DNA of 64,000 nucleotides. Origin: Pedobacter petrophilus (GTDB lineage: Bacteria > Bacteroidota > Bacteroidia > Sphingobacteriales > Sphingobacteriaceae). Position numbers and translations under genes: made by a program. The notes beneath the pieces were generated by a model. It was not told the DNA's origin, searched no databases, and saw only the letters and a list, made by a program, of their open reading frames with translations. Position 1 is the stretch's first letter. Each line of letters starts with the position of its first letter. The DNA lies in the NCBI RefSeq assembly GCF_009674725.1, contig NZ_WKKH01000001.1, positions 242,289-306,288 of the forward strand, in the 5' to 3' direction. Below, in pieces: positions 36,862 to 46,015 of the stretch.

Positions 36862-37329
36862 CTAAATTTTGCCAAAGATTTCCTCAACTTTTTTATTTCT
36901 GAAATCAAAAATCCCTTTAATTTTCTTTTCTACGATTAAACCATTAGCTAACAGTCCAATCGGGCCCCAGCCAATGCCATAATGAAGCAAATCTTTCATT
37001 AATATACCTTTTTCAGTTTCTTGAAAGTGATGCTGATGGTGCCAGAACGAAAACGGACCAAATCGTTGCTCATCGATGAAATATTCCCTGTCTTTTACAT
37101 GGGTAATTTCTGTCATCCAATTTAGCTTAATGCCAAGGAGAGGCGAAACTTTATAGGTAATGATCAGGCCGGGATACATTTTGATGTTAGCCATATCAGG
37201 CGTGGTGACGTCGAAAGTCATGTCTTTCGGGGTAATTTCTGTTAAATTTAATGGCGATGAAAAAAAGTCCCAGGCAGTATTTAAATCAACTGGTATTTCT
37301 TGAGTAAACTCTATTCGGTATGTTTTCAA
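36862..37329 (-). CDS. SRPBCC-family ligand-binding protein
   Basis: 155 residues of START/SRPBCC type, a deep hydrophobic-pocket fold. IPVDLNTAWDFFSSPLNLTEITP at the start and the FGPFSFWHHQHHF strand with aromatic residues match the group sometimes labelled cell-division-inhibitor-like. No signal peptide. Ligand unknown. Confidence 0.82.
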   Translation of the reverse strand: MKTYRIEFTQEIPVDLNTAWDFFSSPLNLTEITPKDMTFDVTTPDMANIKMYPGLIITYKVSPLLGIKLNWMTEITHVKDREYFIDEQRFGPFSFWHHQHHFQETEKGILMKDLLHYGIGWGPIGLLANGLIVEKKIKGIFDFRNKKVEEIFGKI

Positions 37330-37506
37330 TTTCTGCTTTTATGTCTAACAGCTAATCAGGTAATTTGTTGGTGATCTTAAGATTAATTCTGAGGTTTAAC
37401 TACAAAGGCCTTAAAGGGAAGCGTAAAGACCACAAATTGGCATATCTCCATATCACTAATGTTCTTACATTGTGAAGTCTAAAGCGGTCTGAGAATTTAC
37501 TTTTTC

Positions 37507-37552
37507 AGCTTTGACAACTTTTAATTAATGGTTTATCAAAGTTGTCAAAGCT
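37507..37552. repeat. inverted pair of the AGCTTTGACAACTTT element
   Basis: AGCTTTGACAACTTT (37507-37521) and its exact reverse complement (37538-37552) with a 16-nt loop. It lies 16 bp downstream of the YkuK-like gene on its strand. No T-run follows, so it is not a standard terminator. The same 15-mer recurs at 41936-42018. Confidence 0.85.
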
Positions 37553-37568
37553 AATTGTATTAATATTT

Positions 37569-38048
37569 TTAATGCACCATTTTATCAGCACAAGTAGAGC
37601 TGGCAAAGGCTTCTGGCTTGGCTTTGAAAATAAAACCCATGCTCATGATGTATCCCATGGCATCATTAAGTGCTTTGTTCGATTTAAATAGCGGATTGGT
37701 ATTGATATCGGCATGCACTTCAAGCGCTACATCATAAACATCCAGCAGATCGCAGATGGAGTACGCAGCTTCGATAGATTTTTGAACTTCTACCAGCATT
37801 CTTTCTTTGATACTTACCTGCTGTGTGCTTTTCTCCTGATGGATGTACATGAAACCACCATGATGTTCTCTTAAAAGCACAATTACGGTAGCGAAGTCGG
37901 TGATGGCACCTTTTACCTGCGAGTCCGTTCCGATGCAGACTTTAAGTTTGAAGCCGTTTTGGGTCTCTCTGATAATAGATTTTTCGATTTCCTCGTGGAT
38001 AGAAGATTGAATAATTTCACCACTAAATTTTTTCCAGGTCATACACAA
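37569..38048 (-). CDS. YkuK-like protein, DUF458 (RNase H-like fold)
   Basis: 159 residues. IGTDSQVKGAITDFATVIVLLREH carries the first acidic residue of an RNase H-like fold, and LEVHADINTNP provides a further one, as in the YkuK/DUF458 family. Nuclease activity has not been shown, to my knowledge. Two Met codons two residues apart could start it. Confidence 0.82.
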   Translation of the reverse strand: MCMTWKKFSGEIIQSSIHEEIEKSIIRETQNGFKLKVCIGTDSQVKGAITDFATVIVLLREHHGGFMYIHQEKSTQQVSIKERMLVEVQKSIEAAYSICDLLDVYDVALEVHADINTNPLFKSNKALNDAMGYIMSMGFIFKAKPEAFASSTCADKMVH

Positions 38049-38255
38049 TTTTATTGGGGTTAATAAATGGTAATCAGGTTTTTATAAAAATAAGCGCTAT
38101 AAATTAAATGTATGTTAATGTTAAGTTGTTTATTTGCTAACAAATATTTAGTTATCAACAAGTTAATTAATTATGGTGATTTGATTGCAGGTTTATGAAA
38201 CAAATTTTTCTACCTGTCGTTACTATTATATTGTTAACCTAATACATAAAATATT

Positions 38256-38471
38256 ATGAGCGCAGAACTAATTCAAGAACTTCAGTTGTTACAAAATAGT
38301 AGAGCTAACAAATTTGATGATTTAACCGATCGGTTCAGGTCGTCTGTAGACCAGATGACAGAGCAGGTACAGTCTTCGATTTCGCATAGGGGAAAGATGC
38401 TGATGCTTCTGGAAAAAAGGCTAAATTTCTCTTTGCTCAAAAAATTCAAAAACAACTTTTTTAAGATCTAA
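38256..38471 (+). CDS. small hypothetical protein, 71 residues
   Basis: No family recognised. It is mostly helical with an amphipathic heptad-like stretch (LIQELQLLQNSRANKFDDLTD) and a basic C-terminus (KRLNFSLLKKFKNNFFKI) that could bind membranes or nucleic acid. An ATG with an AT-rich leader is present. It could be a real small protein, but length alone gives little support. Confidence 0.5.
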   Translation: MSAELIQELQLLQNSRANKFDDLTDRFRSSVDQMTEQVQSSISHRGKMLMLLEKRLNFSLLKKFKNNFFKI

Positions 38472-38505
38472 GCTAACGTAACTTCCTACAGGCTATTTAA
38501 ATGTT

Positions 38506-38513
38506 TATCTTTG
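38506..38513 (+). promoter_or_regulatory. -7 box for the DEAD-box helicase gene
   Basis: TATCTTTG lies five bases before ATG 38519 and downstream of an in-frame ATG at 38501, which is therefore probably not translated. Predicts a leaderless mRNA. Confidence 0.5.
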
Positions 38514-38518
38514 GCATA

Positions 38519-39823
38519 ATGATAGAAAATGCCTTAAAAAGATTAAACATTACTGCGCTTAATGAAATGCAGGAAACCGCTGTTGAGCAAGGAAAACTGG
38601 GCCACGATATCTTGCTGATTGCGCCAACAGGTTCAGGCAAAACGCTGGCATTTTTACTTCCCTTACTGACTAGCTTAAAGGCAGATGTTAAAGGGGTGCA
38701 GGCATTGATTTTAGTGCCCTCGAGAGAGCTTGCCTTACAAATTGAGCAGGTTTTTAAACAAATGGGTACGCCTTTCAAAGTAAATTGCTGTTATGGTGGT
38801 CATGCTGTACGCGTGGAGAAAAATAATCTGGCGCATCCACCAGCTGTACTGATTGGAACGCCGGGGCGTATTGCCTATCACCTGGATCATCGGAACTTTG
38901 ATGAATCATTTATTGAAACACTTGTTTTGGATGAGTTTGATAAATCGCTGGAGTTTGGTTTTGAAAAAGACATGTCGTACATCATTGGCTCACTCTACTC
39001 ATTAAGACAGCGAATCTTAACTTCTGCCACTAAAATGGAAGAGATTCCGGCTTTTGTTAAACTGAATACACCCGTAGCTATAGATTTTTCTAAAAATGTG
39101 CAGGTAAAACCTGATTTAAAACTCAAGAAAATTACGGTACCCGCTGCCGATAAGCTGGATGCAGTCTTTAAATTGTTAAGTAAAATCGGTTCGAAAAATA
39201 CGTTGGTATTTTGTAATCACCGGGAAACGGTTGATCGAATCAGCGATTTACTTTTCGAACATGGTTTGGCACATGATGTTTTTCATGGCGGAATGGAGCA
39301 GTTTGACCGGGAAAAAGCACTGCTTAAATTCCGGAACGGGAGCCATAAAATCTTAATCACGACAGATTTAGCAGCCAGAGGACTAGACATTCCCGAAGTT
39401 GAATACATTGTACATTACCAATTGCCTTATACAGAAGATTCTTACATTCATAGAAATGGCAGAACCGCGAGGATGAATGCAAAAGGTACTGCTTACGTTG
39501 TGCTTACGCCAGAAGAACATTATAAATACCTGCCGGAAGATATTCAGGAAGAAGATTTATCTAAAAACTATAAATTGCCTGAGGCAAGCGACTGGGTAAC
39601 ATTATATATTCCAAACGGCAAAAAAGATAAAATCAACAAAGTAGACATTGTAGGTGTTTTCCTTAAAAAAGGTGAACTTGAAAAAGATGACCTGGGATTA
39701 ATTGAGGTAAAAGATTCTGCAAGTTACGTTGCGGTGAAGCGAAGCAAAGTTGAAAAACTTTTAAAGGTTTTACGTGATGAAAAGATTAAAGGCAAGAAAC
39801 TTAAACTGGAAATAGCAAGTTAG
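38519..39823 (+). CDS. DEAD-box RNA helicase with DbpA-type RNA-binding domain
   Basis: 434 residues. Motif I APTGSGKT is at residues 35-42, motif II reads DEFD (not DEAD), motif III SAT, and motif VI HRNGRTAR (usually HRIGRTGR). The C-terminal region (about 350-430: WVTLYIPNGKKDKINKVDIV, SYVAVKRSKVEKLL) matches the DbpA RNA-binding domain, which targets 23S rRNA hairpin 92. It is probably a ribosome-assembly helicase. The start is set at the second Met because the promoter box covers the first. Confidence 0.9.
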   Translation: MIENALKRLNITALNEMQETAVEQGKLGHDILLIAPTGSGKTLAFLLPLLTSLKADVKGVQALILVPSRELALQIEQVFKQMGTPFKVNCCYGGHAVRVEKNNLAHPPAVLIGTPGRIAYHLDHRNFDESFIETLVLDEFDKSLEFGFEKDMSYIIGSLYSLRQRILTSATKMEEIPAFVKLNTPVAIDFSKNVQVKPDLKLKKITVPAADKLDAVFKLLSKIGSKNTLVFCNHRETVDRISDLLFEHGLAHDVFHGGMEQFDREKALLKFRNGSHKILITTDLAARGLDIPEVEYIVHYQLPYTEDSYIHRNGRTARMNAKGTAYVVLTPEEHYKYLPEDIQEEDLSKNYKLPEASDWVTLYIPNGKKDKINKVDIVGVFLKKGELEKDDLGLIEVKDSASYVAVKRSKVEKLLKVLRDEKIKGKKLKLEIAS

Positions 39824-39910
39824 ATTTGGGGCTGTTTTCGGCTAATCGTCGGTCGTTTTTCGTTCGATTGGTTAAAATAATTAGCATTTAAATTAACATT
39901 CACTCACTCG

Positions 39911-39950
39911 CTAATTCAAAATTCACTTACTCTCTAATTCAAAATTCACA
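39911..39950 (+). repeat. 23-bp tandem repeat upstream of the yehS-like gene
   Basis: CTAATTCAAAATTCAC at 39911 and 39934, separated by TTACTCT; related CACTCACTCG words precede it. Inside, TTCANNN units partly keep a 7-nt step. Confidence 0.6.
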
Positions 39951-39959
39951 TATTAAAAG

Positions 39960-40190
39960 ATGAGCAATAACGATATACTTAAAAAATTAAGGGTGGCACT
40001 GTCACTTAAAACAGATGATATTATTACGATCTGCGATCTGGTTGGGTTCAAGGTAACCAAAGCTGAACTGGGAGATATTTTCAGAAATGAAGATCACGAG
40101 AATTTTAAACCTTGTGGCGATCAGATTCTGCGGAACTTTTTGAATGGCTTAGTGATTTATAAAAGAGGTCCGAGAGAAGAGAAAAAATAA
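39960..40190 (+). CDS. DUF1456 (YehS-like) protein, single-domain form
   Basis: 76 residues. NDILKKLRVALSLKTDDIITIC and FKPCGDQILRNFLNGLVIYKRG match one DUF1456 unit. E. coli YehS has two such units in about 156 residues, so this is a half-size version. It follows the DbpA-like helicase on the same strand. Function unknown. Confidence 0.85.
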   Translation: MSNNDILKKLRVALSLKTDDIITICDLVGFKVTKAELGDIFRNEDHENFKPCGDQILRNFLNGLVIYKRGPREEKK

Positions 40191-40199
40191 TATTATTTA

Positions 40200-40934
40200 A
40201 TGAGAACGTTTTCCATGAAATATTGCCTCATCATCGCATTATTGGCTTTATGCTCAGACAATAACTTTGCACAACAACCAGCGCATGCTCAAAAAGAAGA
40301 TTTCTCTGATGACTGGGCTGCTTTATCTAAGTATAAAAACGAGAATGCTGCTTTGCCAGCTCCTGCAGTCGGCGAAAAAAGGGTTGTATTTTTAGGAAGT
40401 TCCATATTTGAATTTTGGAAACAAAAAGATCCGAAATACTTCAGCAGTCATCCTTATATAGATAGGGGAATAAGTGGACAAATCTCTCCACAATTGCTCA
40501 TCCGATTCAGACAAGACGTAATTGATTTAAAACCTGCAGCGGTGATCATCTTAGCTGGCAGTAATGATATTTCAAACGATAAAGGGCATGTAACCAATGA
40601 AGGCATTATGGATCACATCAAATCGATGTCAGAATTAGCCAGGCTTCATAATATTAAAGTTATTCTGTGTAAATACTTACCTGTTTATGAATATCCATGG
40701 AATAAAAGCATTAAACCTGCCGAAAAAATTGTTGACCTCAACAATATGATCGCGACTTACGCAAAAGAAAATAATTTCACTGTACTTGATTACTGGACGC
40801 CTTTAGTTAATCAGCGGAAAGGCCAGAAAAAAGAACTCACAATAGATGGTGTACATCCTAATCTGGCAGGATATAAGATAATGCAGGAAGTAACTGAGAA
40901 GGCCATCGACCAGGCATTGGAAAAAAGAAAATAA
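40200..40934 (+). CDS. SGNH/GDSL-family secreted hydrolase
   Basis: 244 residues. A signal peptide ends near NNFAQ; the start may be Met1 or Met6. Block I is FLGSSIFEFW with the nucleophile Ser, block III LAGSNDI, and block V DGVHPNLAGY with the Asp-His pair. This is the layout of periplasmic esterases or lipid/polysaccharide deacylases. Substrate unknown. A terminator follows at once. Confidence 0.88.
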   Translation: MRTFSMKYCLIIALLALCSDNNFAQQPAHAQKEDFSDDWAALSKYKNENAALPAPAVGEKRVVFLGSSIFEFWKQKDPKYFSSHPYIDRGISGQISPQLLIRFRQDVIDLKPAAVIILAGSNDISNDKGHVTNEGIMDHIKSMSELARLHNIKVILCKYLPVYEYPWNKSIKPAEKIVDLNNMIATYAKENNFTVLDYWTPLVNQRKGQKKELTIDGVHPNLAGYKIMQEVTEKAIDQALEKRK

Positions 40935-40978
40935 ATAAAAAATAACCCACAAACTACTTGCAGGTTATTTTTTATTTA
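40933..40978 (+). terminator. intrinsic terminator after the SGNH gene
   Basis: 15-bp stem with arms at 40933-40947 and 40963-40977, ending ATAACC / GGTTAT, with a T-rich right arm. The left arm overlaps the stop codon. Confidence 0.75.
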
Positions 40979-41137
40979 AAACTTTCAATAATATTTGAAA
41001 ATACAGAAACTTGTGTTTATCTTTATATCGTCAAAGAAATTAAGGTTATTAGGGAAGAGGATAAAAATTAAATTTTAAAATTGACTTAAGCGGAGTTATT
41101 CCTTCGATAATATTCAGCTATTGTAAAATGAATCAAG

Positions 41138-41485
41138 ATGAATTACAATTTAATAGGATATAGCATTTTCATCGCCATTATTGTTTTGATCATCGTTATC
41201 GTTGGCAGAATTTGCTATCGGAATGGCAATATTTTTGTCGTTGCGCTTATTCCTGATCATTTAGATTTATGTCAGCAGATTAATAAAACGCTTCTCGTTT
41301 GTTATTACCTTGTTAACATCGGGTATTGTACCATGACACTGGTGAGTTGGGATGCCGTTAGTTCGCCCTTGCAATTGGTAGAGATACTGGCAATAAAATT
41401 GGCTGTGATTATCTGCATTTTATCTGTTCTGCATTATTTGAATATTTTCTTGCTTACCAACACCATTCATAAATTAATAAAATAA
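41138..41485 (+). CDS. small membrane protein, first of a paired set
   Basis: 115 residues with three hydrophobic helices (about 8-28, 50-70, 82-108). No family recognised. Its layout (N-terminal helix, polar segment, YYLVNIGY helix, C-terminal helix) matches the next gene, which has FYLLNIGF at the same place, so the two look like distant paralogues. 18 bp separate them. Confidence 0.72.
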   Translation: MNYNLIGYSIFIAIIVLIIVIVGRICYRNGNIFVVALIPDHLDLCQQINKTLLVCYYLVNIGYCTMTLVSWDAVSSPLQLVEILAIKLAVIICILSVLHYLNIFLLTNTIHKLIK

Positions 41486-41503
41486 CAATCTAAAAATTTA
41501 GTC

Positions 41504-41899
41504 ATGGAAACTACCAAAATTTTAATCGGTTATGCTATCTATTTACCAATAGCCCTAATTTTGACACTTTATGTTTCAAGAACATTATTTAAAAATAGTA
41601 AGATTTATATGCTTGATATTTTTAAAGGCAGGGAAGAAATTGCAAATGCTACAAATAAACTTTTCGAAACAGGCTTCTATTTATTAAATATTGGCTTTGC
41701 ATTATTAATTATGAAGATTAATATTTCTTCAAACAGCTACCAAAGTTTGGTGGAGGCCCTAGGTTCAAAAATAGGTGGTTTTGCGATCTACCTCGGCCTC
41801 ATGTTATTTATCAATCTTTTTTTCTTTTTTAGAGGTAAAAGAAAAGCAAATGAAGTTCCAAAACCTACCTCTTTCCCTCCAACATTTGTTGGTCAGTAA
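41504..41899 (+). CDS. small membrane protein, second of a paired set
   Basis: 131 residues with three hydrophobic helices (about 8-25, 53-70, 87-110) and a basic, Pro-rich tail (RGKRKANEVPKPTSFPP). The ETGFYLLNIGFALLIMK helix parallels YYLVNIGYCTMTLVS of the upstream protein. They may form a hetero-oligomer. Function unknown. The AGCTTTGACAACTTT repeat region follows. Confidence 0.75.
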   Translation: METTKILIGYAIYLPIALILTLYVSRTLFKNSKIYMLDIFKGREEIANATNKLFETGFYLLNIGFALLIMKINISSNSYQSLVEALGSKIGGFAIYLGLMLFINLFFFFRGKRKANEVPKPTSFPPTFVGQ

Positions 41900-41921
41900 G
41901 TGAAAACTTAGACATCCTTTA

Positions 41922-42021
41922 GGCAAAGCGCATATTAAAGTTGTCAAAGCTAAATCTTCAGAAATGGAAAAGCTTTGACAACTTTTGGGCAAAGCGCATA
42001 TTAAAGTTGTCAAAGCTAAAT
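41922..42021. repeat. 34-bp direct repeat with three copies of the AAAGTTGTCAAAGCT element
   Basis: The 34-bp unit occurs at 41922-41955 and again at 41988-42021 (66-bp step), each with AAAGTTGTCAAAGCT. Between them AGCTTTGACAACTTT sits in the opposite direction (41971-41985). The 15-mer is the same as in the inverted pair at 37507-37552. It occupies the space between convergent genes. Confidence 0.87.
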
Positions 42022-42046
42022 TTCAATTCCCGAAAATTGATCAGGA

Positions 42047-43726
42047 TTAATCTAATTTTTTATATCTGATTCTCTTCGGTGTTACATCACCTAAACGTTT
42101 CTTGCGGTTTTCTTCGTAATCAGAATAATTTCCTTCGAAGAAATAAACTTCTGAGTTTCCTTCAAATGCCAGGATGTGAGTACAAATCCTATCTAAGAAC
42201 CACCTATCGTGACTAATCACTACGGCGCAGCCTCCAAAGTTTTCCAATGCCTCTTCCAAAGCACGCAGTGTATTTACATCAATATCATTGGTTGGCTCAT
42301 CGAGTAGAAGTACGTTAGCACCTTTTTTTAAGGTAATGGCCAGGTGAACCCGGTTCCGTTCACCGCCAGATAAGATGCCTACTTTTTTCTGTTGATCGCC
42401 GCCATTAAAGTTGAATTTGGAAACATAAGCACGTCCGTTTACGGCCTTCGTTCCTAACTGAATATTATCTAGCCCATCTGTAATGTTTTCATAAACAGTT
42501 TTGTCTGCGTCTAAATCATTGTGCATTTGATCTACATAACCCAATTCTACAGTATCTCCAACACGGAAAGTACCATTATCAGGTTCTTCCTGTCCGGTAA
42601 TTAAACGGAATAGCGTGGTTTTACCCGCACCATTTGGGCCAATAATCCCTACAATCCCTGCTGGTGGAAGCGAGAAGTTTAAGTTATCAAACAAAATTTT
42701 ATCACCATAAGCCTTGGTCACATTTGTTGCTTCAATCACCACATTACCTAAACGAGGGCCTGCAGGAATGAAAAGCTCCAGTTTGTCTTCTCTTTCTCTT
42801 CCATCTTCTGAAGCTAACTTATCATAGTTGGCTAAGCGGGCTTTGGATTTGGCATGACGCGCTTTTGGAGCCATACGTACCCATTCCAATTCGCGCTCAA
42901 GTGTTTTCTGGCGTTTGCTTTCTGTTTTTTCCTCCTGAGATAAACGTTTAGCTTTTTGCTCTAACCAACTGCTGTAATTTCCTTTCCAGGGAATTCCCTC
43001 ACCACGATCTAATTCTAAAATCCATCCGGCTACGTTATCCAGGAAATACCTATCGTGAGTAACGGCAATTACTGTTCCTTCGTAGTTTTGTAAGAATTGT
43101 TCTAACCAATCGATACTTTCTGCATCCAGGTGGTTGGTAGGCTCATCCAGCAATAATACATCTGGTTTTTGCAATAGTAAGCGGCACATGGCTACACGGC
43201 GACGTTCACCTCCGGAAAGTACACCGATTTTAGTTTCAGGATCAGGACAACGCAAGGCGTCCATCGCTCTCTCCAATTTGGAGTCGAGTTCCCAGGCACC
43301 CAGGGCATCAATTTTATCTTGTAACTCACCTTGTCTGGCCATTAATTTATCCATGGCATCAGGATCTGAATAATTTTCTTCCAGTCCGAAGGCTTCATTC
43401 ACTTCTTCGTATTCTTTTAAAGTTGCAATTACATCAGCAACTCCTTCTTCTACAATCTCACGAACTGTTTTTTCGGGATCAAGAATTGGCTCCTGGGCTA
43501 AATAACCTACAGAATAACCTGGTGAAAAAACCACTTCTCCCTGATAGGTTTTATCTAAACCTGCAATAATTTTTAATAGTGATGATTTACCAGAGCCGTT
43601 TAAACCAATTACGCCAATTTTAGCACCGTAAAAGAAAGAAAGGTAAATATTTTTTAAAACCTGTTTTTGTGGTGGGTAAATTTTATTTACACCAGCCATT
43701 GAAAAGATTATTTTTTCGTCAGACAT
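42047..43726 (-). CDS. ettA: ABC-F protein EttA (energy-dependent translational throttle)
   Basis: 559-residue cytosolic twin-ATPase without membrane segments. First Walker A GLNGSGKSS, signature LSGGERRR and Walker B LLLDEPTNHLD. Second Walker A GPNGAGKTT, signature LSGGERNR and Walker B LLLDEPTNDID. The arm and linker between ATPase domains (about 240-320, KAKRLSQEEKTESKRQ) match EttA, which gates translation at the ribosomal E site by ATP level. Length is normal. Confidence 0.95.
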   Translation of the reverse strand: MSDEKIIFSMAGVNKIYPPQKQVLKNIYLSFFYGAKIGVIGLNGSGKSSLLKIIAGLDKTYQGEVVFSPGYSVGYLAQEPILDPEKTVREIVEEGVADVIATLKEYEEVNEAFGLEENYSDPDAMDKLMARQGELQDKIDALGAWELDSKLERAMDALRCPDPETKIGVLSGGERRRVAMCRLLLQKPDVLLLDEPTNHLDAESIDWLEQFLQNYEGTVIAVTHDRYFLDNVAGWILELDRGEGIPWKGNYSSWLEQKAKRLSQEEKTESKRQKTLERELEWVRMAPKARHAKSKARLANYDKLASEDGREREDKLELFIPAGPRLGNVVIEATNVTKAYGDKILFDNLNFSLPPAGIVGIIGPNGAGKTTLFRLITGQEEPDNGTFRVGDTVELGYVDQMHNDLDADKTVYENITDGLDNIQLGTKAVNGRAYVSKFNFNGGDQQKKVGILSGGERNRVHLAITLKKGANVLLLDEPTNDIDVNTLRALEEALENFGGCAVVISHDRWFLDRICTHILAFEGNSEVYFFEGNYSDYEENRKKRLGDVTPKRIRYKKLD

Positions 43727-44027
43727 ATTAATCGGTTATGTTATTTAATGGTAATAGTTATTGCCCTAAGATTTTGAAGAATTTTACTTCGAAAGTTACA
43801 GCCGGACCTGCAAGCCATATGCATAATAATGTAAATAGACAGATGTACAAATCCGAATGCAAAGATAGAAACAACATGGCGATAAAAAAGTGGATTGTAA
43901 AGTATCTCATAACTTTTGATGTTAGCGTCCAAACTTCCCGAAAGGAGAATAGCGATTGTTATAACTACATTGATCTCAATAGAATCAACAAAATGCGGGA
44001 AAAGTTATTAAATAGGTAATATGAAAT

Positions 44028-44060
44028 CAAAAAAAAGGCTACAACAATTAAGCTGTAGCC
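44028..44060 (-). terminator. intrinsic terminator of the DUF4394 gene
   Basis: On the minus strand GGCTACA / TGTAGCC stem with a 10-nt loop and eight or nine Ts, 24 bp after the stop codon. Confidence 0.88.
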
Positions 44061-44083
44061 ATTTTCACTCCAAAGAATTCTTA

Positions 44084-45607
44084 TTAAAAACCTAAACCTA
44101 ATGCAAAACCTCTGGAAGCATTTGCAATAGTTGCACCAGCGGTTGCAACACCGGTTGATAGATTTACACTGTAAATTTTTTGTGTACCGGCAACAGTAAA
44201 TAGGCCATAAGCCATGCCACTCGTTCCGCCGATATCAAAACCATTATTTGATTCTACATTAATGCCTAGTGCACCCACATCTACTAAAGTTCCTATGTTA
44301 GGTGGATCTTGTTTATATAATCTGTCGCCTGTCGCGTCGATATCAAATAATACAGTTGTGGTGGCTCCTTGAAAATTATTAGTATATGCTGCTCCGGAAA
44401 TTGCTGCAGTTGCAAGTGAAATATTTCCATCAGGTGTTATGGTTCCATCCAATGGATTGAAACGTAAATTCTGGCCCAAATTGCTCACAATACGAATTCT
44501 ATCTACAGTAGGGTTGAAGTCGAAACCGAATTGCGTACCATTTAATAAAGTGCTGAAAGGTGCACTGCCAACTGCTACAGAAGCACCAGAAGACATATTA
44601 ATGGTATAAATACGACTTGAACTACCCAACGCATAAAGCTGTCCATTTAAGGGACGAAGGTCTATGCCCAGAATGCTTTCGCCTGCCTGAATGCCCGTAA
44701 TTGTTTTCACGCTAACAGTTGGTGTTGTTGCTAACGGATTGAAAATTAATAATTCATTGTTATTAGATATAGCATACGCTACTGTTTCTGTCGGAATAGC
44801 TAAGCCCGTAATGTTAAGTGGTAGATTCCCAACTTTTGTTGCCTGACCACTGCTTGTATTAACCGTATACAAACCAGAAACGCCACCAACGGTTAATGCT
44901 GCAATTGCAGCGCTACCATCCGGATTAATATCAAAACCTCCCATCTCTTCTACATCAAAACCAAGGTTTCCAACTTCTACCAATTTCCCATCATTAGGTG
45001 GGTCTTGCTTATATAATTTATCTGTTGCTGCATCAATATCAAACAGCACTGTTGCCGTAGCACCAGCTTTGTTTTGAGTATAAGCTACTGAAGAAACTTT
45101 TGCATTGGTTACGCCGTTAATCGCACCATCCGTAGCTGCAACAGTTCCGGTTTCTGGATTCAGACGTAAATTCTGGCCCGTATTGGTTACCACACGAATG
45201 CGATCCACTGTCGGATTAAAATCGAAACCTGCAGCCGTACCACTCAAAGCCGGAGTAAAGGGAGCAGAAGAAATTGATCTTGCTACACCGGTTTTCTGGT
45301 CGATAACATATAATCGGCTAGAGCTTCCCAGACCATAAAGCTGGCCTGTAGCAGGACGAAAATCGATTCCTAAAATGGTTTCGCCGGTTTGTAATCCGCT
45401 AATGGTTACTGTAGAAGTCACCGTAGTTGGGTTTTTAGCATTAATTAGATGCAATTTACTGTCAGACGTTAATGCATAGAAATTAAGATCCGGACCGGGA
45501 GTAAGTACTTCCTGGTCGATGTTTCTGTCTTTTTTGCACGCAGAAAATAAGATAGGGGTCATAATAGCGCATAAGGCTACTATGATTAAATGTTTAATTT
45601 TAATCAT
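44084..45607 (-). CDS. DUF4394 lipoprotein with internal duplication
   Basis: 507 residues with a lipoprotein signal (FSACKKD). Two halves are homologous. The first (about 40-265) has GIDFRPATGQLYGLGSSSRLY and FDFNPTVDRIRVVTNTGQNLR. The second (about 275-507) repeats these as GIDLRPLNGQLYALGSSSRIY and FDFNPTVDRIRIVSNLGQNLR. Each half looks like a beta-propeller-type DUF4394 unit. Probably surface or periplasmic; function unknown. Confidence 0.9.
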   Translation of the reverse strand: MIKIKHLIIVALCAIMTPILFSACKKDRNIDQEVLTPGPDLNFYALTSDSKLHLINAKNPTTVTSTVTISGLQTGETILGIDFRPATGQLYGLGSSSRLYVIDQKTGVARSISSAPFTPALSGTAAGFDFNPTVDRIRVVTNTGQNLRLNPETGTVAATDGAINGVTNAKVSSVAYTQNKAGATATVLFDIDAATDKLYKQDPPNDGKLVEVGNLGFDVEEMGGFDINPDGSAAIAALTVGGVSGLYTVNTSSGQATKVGNLPLNITGLAIPTETVAYAISNNNELLIFNPLATTPTVSVKTITGIQAGESILGIDLRPLNGQLYALGSSSRIYTINMSSGASVAVGSAPFSTLLNGTQFGFDFNPTVDRIRIVSNLGQNLRFNPLDGTITPDGNISLATAAISGAAYTNNFQGATTTVLFDIDATGDRLYKQDPPNIGTLVDVGALGINVESNNGFDIGGTSGMAYGLFTVAGTQKIYSVNLSTGVATAGATIANASRGFALGLGF

Positions 45608-45661
45608 GTTTTTATTGTTTAATTAATGGGTAAGGATTTTTAACATAGAAGTGTGAAACTT

Positions 45662-46015
45662 CTATTTTGGGGGTTGTTCTGGTATTTGTAAATAACAGTG
45701 TGTCAGGTTGAATGTGCCTGGGAACCGGCTGTTTCCGGAATAATAAAAACCATCAAAATCAAGATCGCTCATTGGAGTGAACAGCAAGTCTGACGGTTTG
45801 TCTTTCTCTTCCAGTTGATTTTGTTTTTCGTTGGATTCAGATTTTTCTGATAAATCGCTGTTTTGTGTTTTAAGAACTTCCTTAGTCGCTTTTGGCAAAG
45901 GCATTGCATAAATAAAAATCCTGCCTGTAAAAACAGTAAGCAGAATTAATACAATGAAAAACCTTTGGTAAAGTGCTGGCATATTAAAAGTTAAATTCTT
46001 TCGATTCGAAAACAC
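45662..46015 (-). CDS. hypothetical single-pass membrane or secreted protein
   Basis: 117 residues. One N-terminal hydrophobic helix (about 17-36), then a polar Glu/Lys/Ser-rich linker (about 45-78) and a short aromatic C-terminus. A start at Met12 would make it a normal signal-anchor. No family recognised. It lies 54 bp upstream of the DUF4394 gene on the same strand and may share its transcript. Confidence 0.55.
   Translation of the reverse strand: MFSNRKNLTFNMPALYQRFFIVLILLTVFTGRIFIYAMPLPKATKEVLKTQNSDLSEKSESNEKQNQLEEKDKPSDLLFTPMSDLDFDGFYYSGNSRFPGTFNLTHCYLQIPEQPPK

Noticed and set aside
43738..44019. 93-codon plus-strand frame between ettA and the DUF4394 terminator
   Set aside because: Composition is unlike a folded protein, it covers the expected ettA promoter region, and it has no promoter box or recognisable motif. 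A minus-strand frame in the same place is no better.
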